A stretch of 16,190 nucleotides of DNA, taken from NCBI GenBank assembly GCA_045105075.1, contig JBGCDD010000223.1:1-16190 (forward strand). The letters are read 5' to 3'. Below the pieces are notes generated by a model. That model was not told where the DNA came from. It saw nothing but the letters and a program-made list of their open reading frames with translations, and did no database searches. Positions 7,238 through 14,567 of this stretch are shown in pieces; positions within the stretch are counted from its first letter, which is position 1; every line of letters begins with the position of its first letter. A program made the position numbers and the translations under genes. The stretch is from JBGCDD01 sp045105075 (lineage in GTDB: Bacteria; Pseudomonadota; Alphaproteobacteria; Rhodobacterales; Rhodobacteraceae).

Positions 7238-7573
7238 ATGGGCTTACCTGTATTCGATTTGAACATGTGCAAAGAAGACATGGACCGCATGGCAACCAAT
7301 GCCATGGACGCCGCAAACTTCCTGAAGGTGATTGGTCACGAGGGCCGGTTGATGATCTTGTGTCACCTCGCTTCCGGCGAAAAGTCTGTGAATGAATTGG
7401 AAGAACTGCTTTCGGCGCGTCAGGCAGCGGTGTCACAGCAATTGTCACGGCTCCGACTCGAAGGGTTGGTAACGCCGCGCCGCGAGGGCAAGGCGATCTA
7501 TTACAGTTTGGCGGATGACCGCCCCAAACAAATCATGGAAGTGGTCTATGATTTGTTCTGCCGGGAAGACTAA
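7238..7573 (+). CDS. soxR: SoxR, ArsR-family persulfide-sensing repressor
   Basis: This is a 111-residue winged-helix repressor of the ArsR family, closest in pattern to BigR, SqrR and SoxR. The recognition helix region is SARQAAVSQQLSRLRLEG (about residues 59-76), followed by the beta-wing TPRREGKAIYYSL. C42 (LMILCHL) and C108 (DLFCRED) match the conserved dithiol that forms an intramolecular polysulfide bridge on contact with persulfide and releases DNA. C11 is a third, less conserved cysteine near the N-terminus. Metal-site motifs of classical ArsR (ELCVC) are absent. It follows soxS by 66 bases and precedes the transporter by 27. It probably represses the sox units through the nearby ATTC-N8-GAAT sites. 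Confidence 0.92.
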   Translation: MGLPVFDLNMCKEDMDRMATNAMDAANFLKVIGHEGRLMILCHLASGEKSVNELEELLSARQAAVSQQLSRLRLEGLVTPRREGKAIYYSLADDRPKQIMEVVYDLFCRED

Positions 7574-7600
7574 TCCGCACAACACTGCGGGACCAAACCG

Positions 7601-8656
7601 ATGACCGATCTGATTTCCGAAGCGGGTCTTGTCGCGTTGATCGGCCTGTTTGGCGGCATCCTTTTGGGGTTGGCCGCGCGGATTGGTCGGGTTTGCACGT
7701 TAGGGGCCATCGAAGACCTGTTTTATGGTGAAAATACGCTGCGGTTGCGCATGTGGGGCATCGCCATAGGTGTTTCGGTCATTGGCACATTCAGCCTCTC
7801 GGCGACGGGCTTGCTGGAACTGGACCAAACACTTTATCACGGTCGCACATGGAACCCGCTGGCAAGCATCGTTGGAGGCTTGGTCTTTGGCTACGGTATG
7901 GCATTGGCCGGCAACTGTGGCTATGGAGCGTTGGCGCGCGTCGGGGGCGGTGATTTGCGCTCGCTGTTGATCGTGATGATCATGGGCATATCGGCCTATG
8001 TGACCCTGGGCGGGCCGCTGTCGTCGCTGCGGATCTGGGCCTTTGGGGCATCCGAGCAGGCCGCAGAGCTTACCACATTCGCGCATCTGACCGCGAAAGT
8101 TTCGGGTCTGAACGCCGATCTCAGCGGGATCCTCATTGGTCTGGCAATCCTTGGTCTGACGTTCACAAACCGCACTTTGCGACAATCGCCAAGCTACGTG
8201 TTGTGGGGCGCGGTCGCCGGGCTTGCCATTGTCTCGGGCTGGGCGGGCACACATTGGGTCGCGAACGCCGGTTTTGATGCAACGCCGGTGGTCAGCCATA
8301 CATTTTCCGCGCCCATCGGTGAAACCCTGCTCTATGCGATGACATCTTCGGGCAACTCGATCAGCTTCGGCACCGGCTCTGTTTTCGGCGTCCTGTTCGG
8401 CGCATTGCTCGGCAGTCTGTTCAAAGGCCATTTCCGATGGGAAGCCTGCGATGACCCCCGAGAATTGCGCCGCCAGATTTTGGGTGCCGTGTTGATGGGC
8501 ATGGGAGCGGTCGTCGCTGTTGGATGCAGTGTCGGACAAGGCTTGTCGGCGTTCTCTGTTCTCGCCCTGAGCGCACCTGTGACGCTGGGGTGCATCGTTG
8601 TCGGTGCCGCGATCGGCTTGCGCCAACTTATTCTCGGCTTCGCGCCTTCAATCTGA
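7601..8656 (+). CDS. soxT: SoxT-type YeeE/YedE sulfur transporter
   Basis: This is a 351-residue integral membrane protein of the YeeE/YedE (sulphur transport) family with about nine or ten hydrophobic segments. The conserved cysteine motifs are visible: GRVCTLGAIED (C32), GNCGYGALARVGGG (C106) and VGCSVGQGLSAF (C309); in the family these line a thiosulfate-conducting path. Cluster position after soxS and soxR matches soxT of Pseudaminobacter and Paracoccus. Whether it imports thiosulfate or a signal for SoxR is not shown by the sequence. The ribosome binding site is weak, so translation may depend on soxR upstream. Confidence 0.88.
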   Translation: MTDLISEAGLVALIGLFGGILLGLAARIGRVCTLGAIEDLFYGENTLRLRMWGIAIGVSVIGTFSLSATGLLELDQTLYHGRTWNPLASIVGGLVFGYGMALAGNCGYGALARVGGGDLRSLLIVMIMGISAYVTLGGPLSSLRIWAFGASEQAAELTTFAHLTAKVSGLNADLSGILIGLAILGLTFTNRTLRQSPSYVLWGAVAGLAIVSGWAGTHWVANAGFDATPVVSHTFSAPIGETLLYAMTSSGNSISFGTGSVFGVLFGALLGSLFKGHFRWEACDDPRELRRQILGAVLMGMGAVVAVGCSVGQGLSAFSVLALSAPVTLGCIVVGAAIGLRQLILGFAPSI

Positions 8657-8671
8657 CTTGGTCTGACAGGC

Positions 8672-8710
8672 CACGTCGCGTTGACGTGATTTAGACGTGA
8701 CCTAGACGTG
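8672..8710 (+). repeat. Four GACGTG hexamers at exact 11-bp spacing
   Basis: GACGTG occurs at 8683, 8694 and 8705, and its inverse CACGTC at 8672, so the four copies start exactly 11 bases apart. The first two form a small hairpin (CACGTC, GCGTT loop, GACGTG). The middle copies extend to GACGTGATTTA and GACGTGACCTA. Helically phased repeats upstream of a gene suggest multi-site regulator binding to one face of DNA. No known factor is assigned. Confidence 0.6.
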
Positions 8711-9472
8711 GCTGGACCTATTGGGAAACGCAACCTAGCCTGCGGCGATAAACAGCAACAGGGGAAAACCATTACCAACACATTTGAAATCTCGCTGCGC
8801 GGCACACTCGTTGCCATGTCGCTTTGCGCAAGCGTCGTCGCGGCCAACGCGCAAAGCACGACAGACGCTGAAAAAATGTCGTTCTTCATCTCTAGCGTTG
8901 GCGGCAGCGATGGCGCAAACTTTGGCGGGTTGGCAGGGGCGGACGCGCATTGCACCACACTCGCCCAAGCCGCCGGATCGTCCAAAACCTGGGCGGCCTA
9001 TCTGAGCTCAAGCATGGTTATTGACCGCAGCAGCGGCTCGCCCAAAGTGACAGATGGCATCAGCGCGCGGGACCGGATCGGCGCAGGCCCATGGTACAAT
9101 GCCAAGGGTGAAATGATTGCCAAAGACGTCGATCACCTGCATGGATCCGAAGTGAAGATCAGCCTGACCACAGCGCTTGATGAGACCGGCAGCGAGGTCA
9201 ACGGGCGCGGCAGCAAGCCCAACAAGCACGATATCTTGACCGGAACAGATTCAAATGGCCACTTTTCAACTGCAGGCGGTGACACCACATGCAGCAACTG
9301 GACCAGCGGCGGTGACGGGTCTGCGATTGTCGGACACCATGACCGAATTGGCCTGAACGCCTCGCGGAACATGATCTCGTGGAACTCTGCCCATGGATCA
9401 GCCGGGTGCAGCGCCGAGGCTTTGCCCCGCACAGGTGGTGCCGGATTGCTGTACTGCTTTGCGACCGATTGA
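8708..9472 (+). CDS. Secreted lectin-like DUF1554-type protein
   Basis: The frame encodes a secreted protein with a domain resembling DUF1554 (a C-type-lectin-like fold of uncertain function). Characteristic pieces, numbered from the GTG at 8708, are FFISSVGGSDG, GGLAGADAHC (73-82), TWAAYLS, CSNWTS (195-200) and the C-terminal LLYCF. Four cysteines (82, 195, 234, 250) can form two disulfides. A signal peptide core (GTLVAMSLCASVVAANA/QS) precedes it. The start is unclear: the GTG has no ribosome binding site, the first ATG (8816) would cut into the signal peptide, and the best-placed codon after an AGGGG site is an ATT at 8771. The mature part is clear whichever is used. It follows soxT in the same direction, but no link to sulfur oxidation is shown. 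Confidence 0.72.
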   Translation: MAGPIGKRNLACGDKQQQGKTITNTFEISLRGTLVAMSLCASVVAANAQSTTDAEKMSFFISSVGGSDGANFGGLAGADAHCTTLAQAAGSSKTWAAYLSSSMVIDRSSGSPKVTDGISARDRIGAGPWYNAKGEMIAKDVDHLHGSEVKISLTTALDETGSEVNGRGSKPNKHDILTGTDSNGHFSTAGGDTTCSNWTSGGDGSAIVGHHDRIGLNASRNMISWNSAHGSAGCSAEALPRTGGAGLLYCFATD

Positions 9473-9806
9473 GGCAAACGGGACTGTAACCCTTCGGCTT
9501 CCAAACCTAATGCGTTGATTTGCGGCGCTCACCCCGGAAAGTGGGTGAGCGAAAGTGGTCACAAGCTTCGTCGATCAGAGAGATACCCTCAAAATGCGGA
9601 CTATGTTGGTGATACCTCTCGGATGACCTTGCCATATGCCGCTGTGCATTAAGCCGAAAATCGACGCATTGGCCGTTTGCATTTATCGCCGGCCATAAGC
9701 AACGCCGCTTCCGCCAATGCGCCAATTCAGACTTTTGTGAAACAAATGGCGAACTGTTCGTTTGGTCCGTTCAAATCGAAGCGTCTGAACTCATCGAAAA
9801 ACTTAA
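9473..9806. other. Intergenic stretch without a convincing gene
   Basis: Short frames exist on both strands (for example a 72-codon minus frame at 9507-9725), but none has a recognisable domain or a good ribosome binding site. The only structure seen is a hairpin near 9526. The stretch leads into a transposase remnant and may itself be eroded mobile DNA. Confidence 0.5.
9526..9551 (+). terminator. Nine-base-pair hairpin after the lectin-like gene
   Basis: Perfect arms CGCTCACCC (9526-9534) and GGGTGAGCG (9543-9551) enclose an 8-base loop, 53 bases after the lectin-like stop codon. There is no T tract on either strand, so it may be a factor-dependent terminator, a 3' stabilising hairpin or a protein-binding palindrome. 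Confidence 0.45.
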
Positions 9807-10163
9807 GTCGGCGCTGCATTTGCCCAGGTTGAGGCGATGCTTTGCGCTGATGGTCCGGTACACCCGCACTGTGACGTGACCGACAGTGCGTGTAAGCTGG
9901 AGAGCGTCAGCATCAAGACCCGTGGCGGCGATCATAAGATAAAAGTGCTGACTTTGGTGGAGCGCACCACAAAGAAAGCCAAGTCTGTCGTCATTAATGA
10001 CCTGAATCGGGCCACGCTTGTCCCGATCGTGCAAAAGACCATCGCTCAAGAGGCTTATGCAACGACAGACGAGGCTCTTTTGTATCAGAGCGTTGGCGTG
10101 GTGTTTGGCGCCCACGGTTAAACCAATCACAGCGCAGGCGAATATGCCCGCCGTGACGCGGAC
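9807..10163 (+). pseudogene. Internally deleted IS1595/ISXO2-type transposase remnant
   Basis: The translated frame starts with a piece of the N-terminal zinc-binding region (FAQVEAMLCADGPVHPHC) and jumps within about 15 residues to the catalytic core (GGDHKIKVLTLVER, then TTDEALLY with the second catalytic Asp). An in-frame TAA at 10119-10121 interrupts it, and family-like sequence resumes as TNHSAGEYARRDAD before similarity ends near 10163. Intact ISXO2-like transposases have well over 100 further residues between the two regions and a C-terminal EG-F motif segment, both missing. The upstream limit is a TAA at 9804-9806. I recognise the family from the motifs alone. No terminal inverted repeats were found, and the protein cannot be active. 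Confidence 0.75.
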
Positions 10164-10303
10164 CGATGCCGCCCGTGTTCTGGCCGAAATTGCCCGTCAG
10201 CGCCGGAAGACAAGAAAGCGGGCGCGCATACACCAAAAGCCCCGACTGCCAGGGTTCTCCGGGGTCACCGGCACTCGGCGCGAGTTGGCCTTTTGGGCAA
10301 CGC

Positions 10304-11197
10304 CTATTCTGGCTTGGGTATCGCGTCGCAGGTGAGGCAGAAGTCAAAGATGTCGCCGGCGCGCGTCAGCCAGATATCGTCGCGATGGGCGCAGATGTGC
10401 TGCAACACCTGGCGCAGCGCGCGCAGCCGGTAGGGCTGACCGACCAGATAGGGATGCAGCGCGATCCCCATGACCAACGGCTGGTGCGCCGATTGGTCCA
10501 GCATCTCGTCGAAATTGTCGCGCACGATATCGGCAAAGGCCTGCGCGCCGTCCTTGCGCGCCACGATAGAGGGAATGTCGTTGGCTTCTTGCGGGTAGGG
10601 AATGGACAAGAGCGGCCCGTGCGTTGTGCGCATCCAGACGGGTTGATCATCCATGGCCCAGTTCAGCGTGTAACCGTACCCCGCCGCCTTCAGCAAATCT
10701 GGTGTGGCGTGGCTTTCGGCAATCCAGGGCGACAGCCAGCCTTTGGGCGGCGTCCCTTCCGCGCGCGCCAGCACGTCCGTCGCCTCCGCGATCAGAGCGG
10801 CTTCTTCAGCCTCGGGCAGCACGCTTTGGCGTTCGGCATTGGTGCGGCCGTGCCCGACCAGTTCATCGCCGCGCGCGCTATAGGCGGCCATCAGGTCCGG
10901 CGCGTAGTCATACATCGCGGAATTGGCCAGCACGCTGACCGGCATCTCAAGGGCGTCAAACATATCGCGCATACGCCACGCGCCGACCCGGTTGCCGTAG
11001 TCGCGCCATGTGTAGTTGAGAATATCAGGCTGCGGCCCGCCCGGCGCCAGTTCGGCCCCAAGACCCTCACCAAAGGCAAAGTGTTCGAGGTTGAGACCGA
11101 TATAGACCGCCAGACGCTTGCCGCCCGGCCAAGAATAATCGGGGCGGTTCGAAATGGCGCTGTAGTCATAGCGCCCATGGGTCGTCAGCTTGCTCAA
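10304..11197 (-). CDS. PuuE-like polysaccharide deacetylase-fold hydrolase
   Basis: This 297-residue protein has the NodB-type carbohydrate esterase 4 fold in the form found in PuuE-like allantoinases and related C-N hydrolases. Visible segments are RLAVYIGLNLEHF near residue 30, ELVGHGRTNAE (112-122), GWLSPWIAES, TPDLLKAAGYGYTLNWAMDDQP and the C-terminal IALHPYLVGQP. There is no signal peptide, so it acts in the cytoplasm. I chose the TTG at 11195-11197: it overlaps the upstream TGA as TTGA, has GGAGG 7 bases before it, and starts the homologous region, whereas the longer frame just reads through the neighbour out of frame. Coupling to the SnoaL-like gene and an ABC importer suggests hydrolysis of an imported amide or ureide-like compound. 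The exact substrate is unknown; allantoinase activity is possible but not proven. Confidence 0.82.
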   Translation of the reverse strand: MSKLTTHGRYDYSAISNRPDYSWPGGKRLAVYIGLNLEHFAFGEGLGAELAPGGPQPDILNYTWRDYGNRVGAWRMRDMFDALEMPVSVLANSAMYDYAPDLMAAYSARGDELVGHGRTNAERQSVLPEAEEAALIAEATDVLARAEGTPPKGWLSPWIAESHATPDLLKAAGYGYTLNWAMDDQPVWMRTTHGPLLSIPYPQEANDIPSIVARKDGAQAFADIVRDNFDEMLDQSAHQPLVMGIALHPYLVGQPYRLRALRQVLQHICAHRDDIWLTRAGDIFDFCLTCDAIPKPE

Positions 11198-11619
11198 AGA
11201 GGTGCCTCCGCAAGTCCGGCCTTGTCGAGCAGGATTTCCGCGCTGTCGTTCCAGACCTGGGTGCTGATGATCTTGCCGTTGCGTACGACAAAGATGTCGA
11301 TGTACCGGTTGGTCTCGAAGCTGCTGCCATCCTTCCACTCGCCGAACAGGTAGCCGGTGTTGTAAACGTGCACGTCGCCGCTTTCGGGGTCCAGTGCCGC
11401 GTCTGTGCGCAAAAACTTCTTTTTCACCCAAGAATAGCGCTTGGCGTTGAAGGCGGTGCAATCAGCCGGAGCCGAGAACTGTCGCCCGCCCGTGAAGGTG
11501 ATCGTCAAGCCGTCTGCAACATATGTCGCAGCACCTTCCGGGTCAGGCACCATCGAACGTTCGAGATAGCTTTCCACGACAACCTTCGCGGCAGCGACGG
11601 GATCGGTGCGCGTATCCAT
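11194..11619 (-). CDS. SnoaL/NTF2-like fold protein
   Basis: The product is a 141-residue cytoplasmic protein of the SnoaL/DUF4440 (NTF2-like cone fold) group. Evidence is the size, the N-terminal helical segment (AAKVVVESYLERSMVPDPEGAA), a middle strand region with GLTITFTGGRQFS, and the C-terminal pattern NRYIDIFVVRNGKIIS followed by VWNDSAE. Such proteins are often small isomerases, cyclases or hydrolases, or binding partners; motif reading does not fix which. The start is the ATG at 11617-11619 behind AAAGGA; a frame 13 codons longer lacks a ribosome binding site. Its stop overlaps the TTG start of the hydrolase, so the two products are probably made in matched amounts and act on the same compound. 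Confidence 0.75.
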   Translation of the reverse strand: MDTRTDPVAAAKVVVESYLERSMVPDPEGAATYVADGLTITFTGGRQFSAPADCTAFNAKRYSWVKKKFLRTDAALDPESGDVHVYNTGYLFGEWKDGSSFETNRYIDIFVVRNGKIISTQVWNDSAEILLDKAGLAEAPL

Positions 11620-11655
11620 CTGATTTCCTTTCCAAGTCAGGTGCTTTTTGTCACA

Positions 11656-11685
11656 CATGCGCCACGGACAGCGCTGCAGCGCATG
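11656..11685 (-). terminator. Stem-loop between binding-protein and SnoaL-like genes
   Basis: The minus-strand message can pair CATGCGC (11685-11679) with GCGCATG (11662-11656), with two extra wobble pairs outside; the loop carries a GCGCTGCAGC self-complementary core. ACAAAAAG follows rather than a T run. A stem-loop here fits partial termination or 3' end protection, giving more binding protein than enzyme. Confidence 0.45.
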
Positions 11686-11704
11686 CAGGTTTCATCGGCC
11701 AGGA

Positions 11705-12730
11705 TCAGTTGATGACGACGTTCAGCTTACGCTCTTCAACGGGGGGCAGGAAGGATCGGTTGAAGATTTCCGAGGCTTCCGGCAGGGCGTCCAGACCATA
11801 ACCTTCGGCGATCAGCGCAATGGACCGCGTTAGACGGGCATCCACCAGATCACCAATGCCGGTTTCAGCAGTTTCAGGCGCGTTCATCAGCTTGGTCAGC
11901 GCAAATTCGAGCCGTGCGCGTTCCAGGTCAGGGTTCACAAGGTTGTCGAATGCCACGATCGCCTCGACGGCTTCATCCTGGCTCTGAGTGATCTCCATTG
12001 TGGCCTTGGTCACGGCACGCACCAGACCGGCAACAGCTTCGGGGTTTTCGGACAACAATTTGCGCGACACCATCATACCGTTGGAATAAAGATCCATGCC
12101 GTAGTCTTCGTAGTTCAGCCAGGTGAAGTCTTTTGCCGGGTCTTTGCGGTTTGCGATCATATTGAACCAGCTGGACACGGTGAACGTGTACGCGCCGTCG
12201 ATATCGCCGCGGATCAGCATCGGCTCTTGCAGGTTCGGAGCGAGGGATTCGTATTTCACAGTATCAATGTCGATGCCGTTCAGACGGGCAAAGACCGGAA
12301 ACAGGCGCGTGGTCGGCGTGCCCTGTGCCCCGCCAAGGGTCTTGCCTTCCAGATCCTTGGGCGAGGTCACACCGCTTTCCTTTGGCACGGCGATGGCAAA
12401 AGGCGGACGGTTCCACATCTGAAACACCATGACAGGCGCTTCGCCGGGGCGCGCGGCGGCGTTTTGGATGATCGCGTTGATATCGCCAAAGCCCGCGTCA
12501 TAGGCGCCGCCCATGATCCGCGTGACTGTCGCGGCGGACCCTTCGCCTTGATCGATTGTTACGTTCAGGCCCTCTTCTTCAAAGTAGCCCTTGTTGAGCG
12601 CGACAAGGAACGGAGCATCAGAGCCTTGGGTTTTCCAACCCAGGGTGAACCGGATGTCGGTCATCTCGGCCATCGCGGGCAAAGCCCCGGCCAGAACGCT
12701 GAGCGTTGCGCCAAACAATATATGCTTCAT
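11705..12730 (-). CDS. ABC transporter substrate-binding protein (NMT1/THI5-SsuA type)
   Basis: This is the periplasmic solute receptor for the importer encoded upstream. It belongs to the NMT1/THI5-like, SsuA/TauA group: the mature part opens with DIRFTLGWKTQG, followed by ALNKGYFEEEGLNV, and the DLEGKTLGGAQGTPTTR segment is typical. A Sec signal peptide ends at PAMA/EM, near residue 21. I prefer the ATG at 12728-12730 (341 residues) because AAAAGGG is 9 bases before it; the ATG at 12737-12739 directly abuts that site. Members bind taurine, sulfonates, nitrate, pyrimidines or aromatic acids. The coupled hydrolase and RutR-like regulator lean towards an N-containing ring or ureide, an inference only. 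Confidence 0.87.
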   Translation of the reverse strand: MKHILFGATLSVLAGALPAMAEMTDIRFTLGWKTQGSDAPFLVALNKGYFEEEGLNVTIDQGEGSAATVTRIMGGAYDAGFGDINAIIQNAAARPGEAPVMVFQMWNRPPFAIAVPKESGVTSPKDLEGKTLGGAQGTPTTRLFPVFARLNGIDIDTVKYESLAPNLQEPMLIRGDIDGAYTFTVSSWFNMIANRKDPAKDFTWLNYEDYGMDLYSNGMMVSRKLLSENPEAVAGLVRAVTKATMEITQSQDEAVEAIVAFDNLVNPDLERARLEFALTKLMNAPETAETGIGDLVDARLTRSIALIAEGYGLDALPEASEIFNRSFLPPVEERKLNVVIN

Positions 12731-12775
12731 GGTCTTCATCCCTTTTAGGTTATTTCGTTGGAGGAGAGGTGCAGA

Positions 12776-13549
12776 TCAGGTGATCGCGATGTCAGTGCCG
12801 CGGGTCGCCCAGCCCGTCACGCGGCGTTCCAGCAAAGAAAACAGCGCGTAGAGCACGACACCCATCAGGGCGAGCAGGATCAAGCCGGAAAACACCAAAG
12901 ACACCTGAAAATTCGACGATGCGGTCATCATCACAAACCCGATCCCTTTGTTTGACGCGACCGTTTCTGACAGGACCGCACCGACAAAGGACAAGGTGAT
13001 TGCAACCTTAAGCGACGCAAAGAAGTAGGGCATCGCACGCGGCAGCCCGACATTCCAAAGGATCTCGGTTTTGGACGCGCCCATTGTCTTCAGCACGTCT
13101 TCGAGTTCCGGTTCCGTCGTCGCCAGGCCAGTGGCAATGTTCACCACAATCGGAAAGACGCAGATCACCATGGCCGTCAGGATCGCCGGCGTGGTGCCTG
13201 ATCCGAACCAAAGCACGAAGATCGGCACAACGGCCACCTTTGGAATAGACGAAAAGCCGACCAACAGCGGATAGGCCACAGCATAGGCCAGCTTGGAGGT
13301 GCCCACGACAACGCCAATCGTCACCCCGATCGCCACACCGAGACCAAACCCGATCAGCGTCGTGTACAGCGTTTGCAGGATATGCGGCCACAGCACGGGA
13401 AAGCGATCCCACATCGTGACGGCTATTTCGGACGGTCGCGGCAGCACAAGGTCAGACACATTAAGCAGCACGCACAGCACCTCCCACAGCACGAAGAATC
13501 CGATGATCAGCGAAATCGAAAGCAGACGGATGCGTAGTTTATCAGACAT
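12776..13549 (-). CDS. ABC transporter permease (NitT/TauT type)
   Basis: The 257-residue protein is a six-helix inner membrane permease of the BPD_transp_1 family, SsuC/TauC-like. The N-terminal segment ISLIIGFFVLWEVLC is the first helix; LVLPRPSEI is a conserved family stretch directly after it. The EAA loop that contacts the ATPase is visible as LKTMGASKTEILWNVGLPRAMPYF (about residues 153-176, quoted here only by its ends and core: MGASKTEI and LPRAMPYF). The ATG sits 10 bases after the ATPase stop, and its GAGGG ribosome site overlaps that stop, so the genes are co-translated. It is followed by the binding-protein gene 45 bases downstream. Confidence 0.9.
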   Translation of the reverse strand: MSDKLRIRLLSISLIIGFFVLWEVLCVLLNVSDLVLPRPSEIAVTMWDRFPVLWPHILQTLYTTLIGFGLGVAIGVTIGVVVGTSKLAYAVAYPLLVGFSSIPKVAVVPIFVLWFGSGTTPAILTAMVICVFPIVVNIATGLATTEPELEDVLKTMGASKTEILWNVGLPRAMPYFFASLKVAITLSFVGAVLSETVASNKGIGFVMMTASSNFQVSLVFSGLILLALMGVVLYALFSLLERRVTGWATRGTDIAIT

Positions 13550-13559
13550 GGATGCGCCC

Positions 13560-14414
13560 TCAGGAGCTGCGAACCTGGGCGATCAGCTCGCGCAGGCTCT
13601 GGGTCATTTCGACGAATTCGGGGCTGTAGATCGTGGTGATGTCGCGCGGCTGGGGCATCGTCATCGGCTCGTCTGAAATGATACGCCCGGGCCGCGCGCT
13701 CATCACACAGATGCGGTTGGCAAGATATCCGGCCTCGCGCAGGTCATGGGTCACCAACAAAACGGTCGGTTTCCAATCCAGATAGAGATCCTGCATGATC
13801 TGCCAGAGTTCCTCGCGGGTGAACTGGTCAAGCGCGCCGAAAGGCTCATCCAGCAGCAGCAGGTCCGGTTCGTGGATCAGGGCACGGCACAGGTTGGACC
13901 GCTGCAGCATCCCGCCCGACAATTGCCATGGGTAGTGGTTGGCAAACCCCTGCAGGCCGACTTGATCCAGCAGCGCATGCACCCGGTCGCGGTAGGCGCC
14001 TTTCTTGTCGCGCCGGTAGGTCCGTTTGAAAGGCTCCACAATCTTGAGAGGCATCATGATGTTCTGCTCGATCGTCAGCCAGGGCAGCATCGTTGGGTTT
14101 TGGAAAGCCATGCCGATGCGCAACTGCCGGGCCGCAGCTTCTCGGCCGCCGACCAACACGTGACCGGACGAGGGTTGAATGAGGTTGCTAACCAGCTTGA
14201 GGATGGTGGACTTGCCGCAACCCGACGGGCCAACCAGCGCAAGAAATTCGCCCGAATCCATCTTTAGGCTTGTTGGCGACAGGGCTGTGACCGCTTTTTC
14301 ACCGGTGCCAAAGACCACAGAGGCACCCTGCAACTCGATCGAAGGTCGCACACGCGCGCCGGAGGTTTCAGCGGGGCGGGCTCCAGGGTCGGAGATTGTG
14401 GAGGACATGTTCAT
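13560..14414 (-). CDS. ABC transporter ATP-binding protein (NitT/TauT type)
   Basis: This is the cytoplasmic ATPase of the importer, SsuB/TauB-like, 284 residues from the ATG at 14412-14414. All nucleotide-binding motifs are intact: Walker A GPSGCGKST (62-70), Q-loop in FQNPTMLPW, signature LSGGMLQR (165-172), Walker B LLLLDEP (185-191) and the H-loop histidine in VTHD (223). A GTG at 14453 extends the frame by 13 codons but has no suitable ribosome site; an ATG two codons inside (14408) is also possible. A residue run of about 25 before the conserved domain is Ala/Arg/Pro-rich and not conserved. It is the first gene of the transport operon and follows the TetR gene by 153 bases. Confidence 0.9.
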   Translation of the reverse strand: MNMSSTISDPGARPAETSGARVRPSIELQGASVVFGTGEKAVTALSPTSLKMDSGEFLALVGPSGCGKSTILKLVSNLIQPSSGHVLVGGREAAARQLRIGMAFQNPTMLPWLTIEQNIMMPLKIVEPFKRTYRRDKKGAYRDRVHALLDQVGLQGFANHYPWQLSGGMLQRSNLCRALIHEPDLLLLDEPFGALDQFTREELWQIMQDLYLDWKPTVLLVTHDLREAGYLANRICVMSARPGRIISDEPMTMPQPRDITTIYSPEFVEMTQSLRELIAQVRSS

Positions 14415-14456
14415 GCGAAGAAACGTGTGAGAATCTGCCGGATTGGCAAACACCTT

Positions 14457-14485
14457 AAGTAAACGTTCGACGAATTAAGTGTCAA
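14457..14485 (-). promoter_or_regulatory. Candidate promoter of the transport operon
   Basis: On the minus strand a perfect -35 hexamer TTGACA (14485-14480) stands 17 bases from TTACTT (14462-14457), a weak -10. It points at the ATPase gene. The -10 sits within an AT-rich region with TTAA at both ends, a possible site for the TetR-like regulator, but no clean palindrome was found. Confidence 0.4.
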
Positions 14486-14567
14486 AAGCCTTCTTTTTGG
14501 GCGGAACTATTATCGACTGCCAGCGAATTGCGCATATACGGCTGCATACAACGGATGCTTTGCACAG

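Noticed and set aside
7700..8626. Minus-strand ORF of 308 codons opposite soxT
   Set aside because: Long but antisense to a well-conserved membrane protein; its product is a low-hydrophobicity shadow with no recognisable domain.
9507..9725. Minus-strand frame of 72 codons
   Set aside because: No ribosome binding site, no recognised motif, and it lies in DNA next to a transposon remnant.
10166..11353. Plus-strand ORF of 395 codons opposite the PuuE-like gene
   Set aside because: It is antisense to a gene with family motifs, a good ribosome site and coupled translation; no domain is seen in the plus-strand product.
11198..11461. N-terminal extension of the hydrolase frame
   Set aside because: It reads the SnoaL-like gene out of frame and gives a strongly Arg/Gln-rich, unlike-family sequence; the TTG with GGAGG is the better start.
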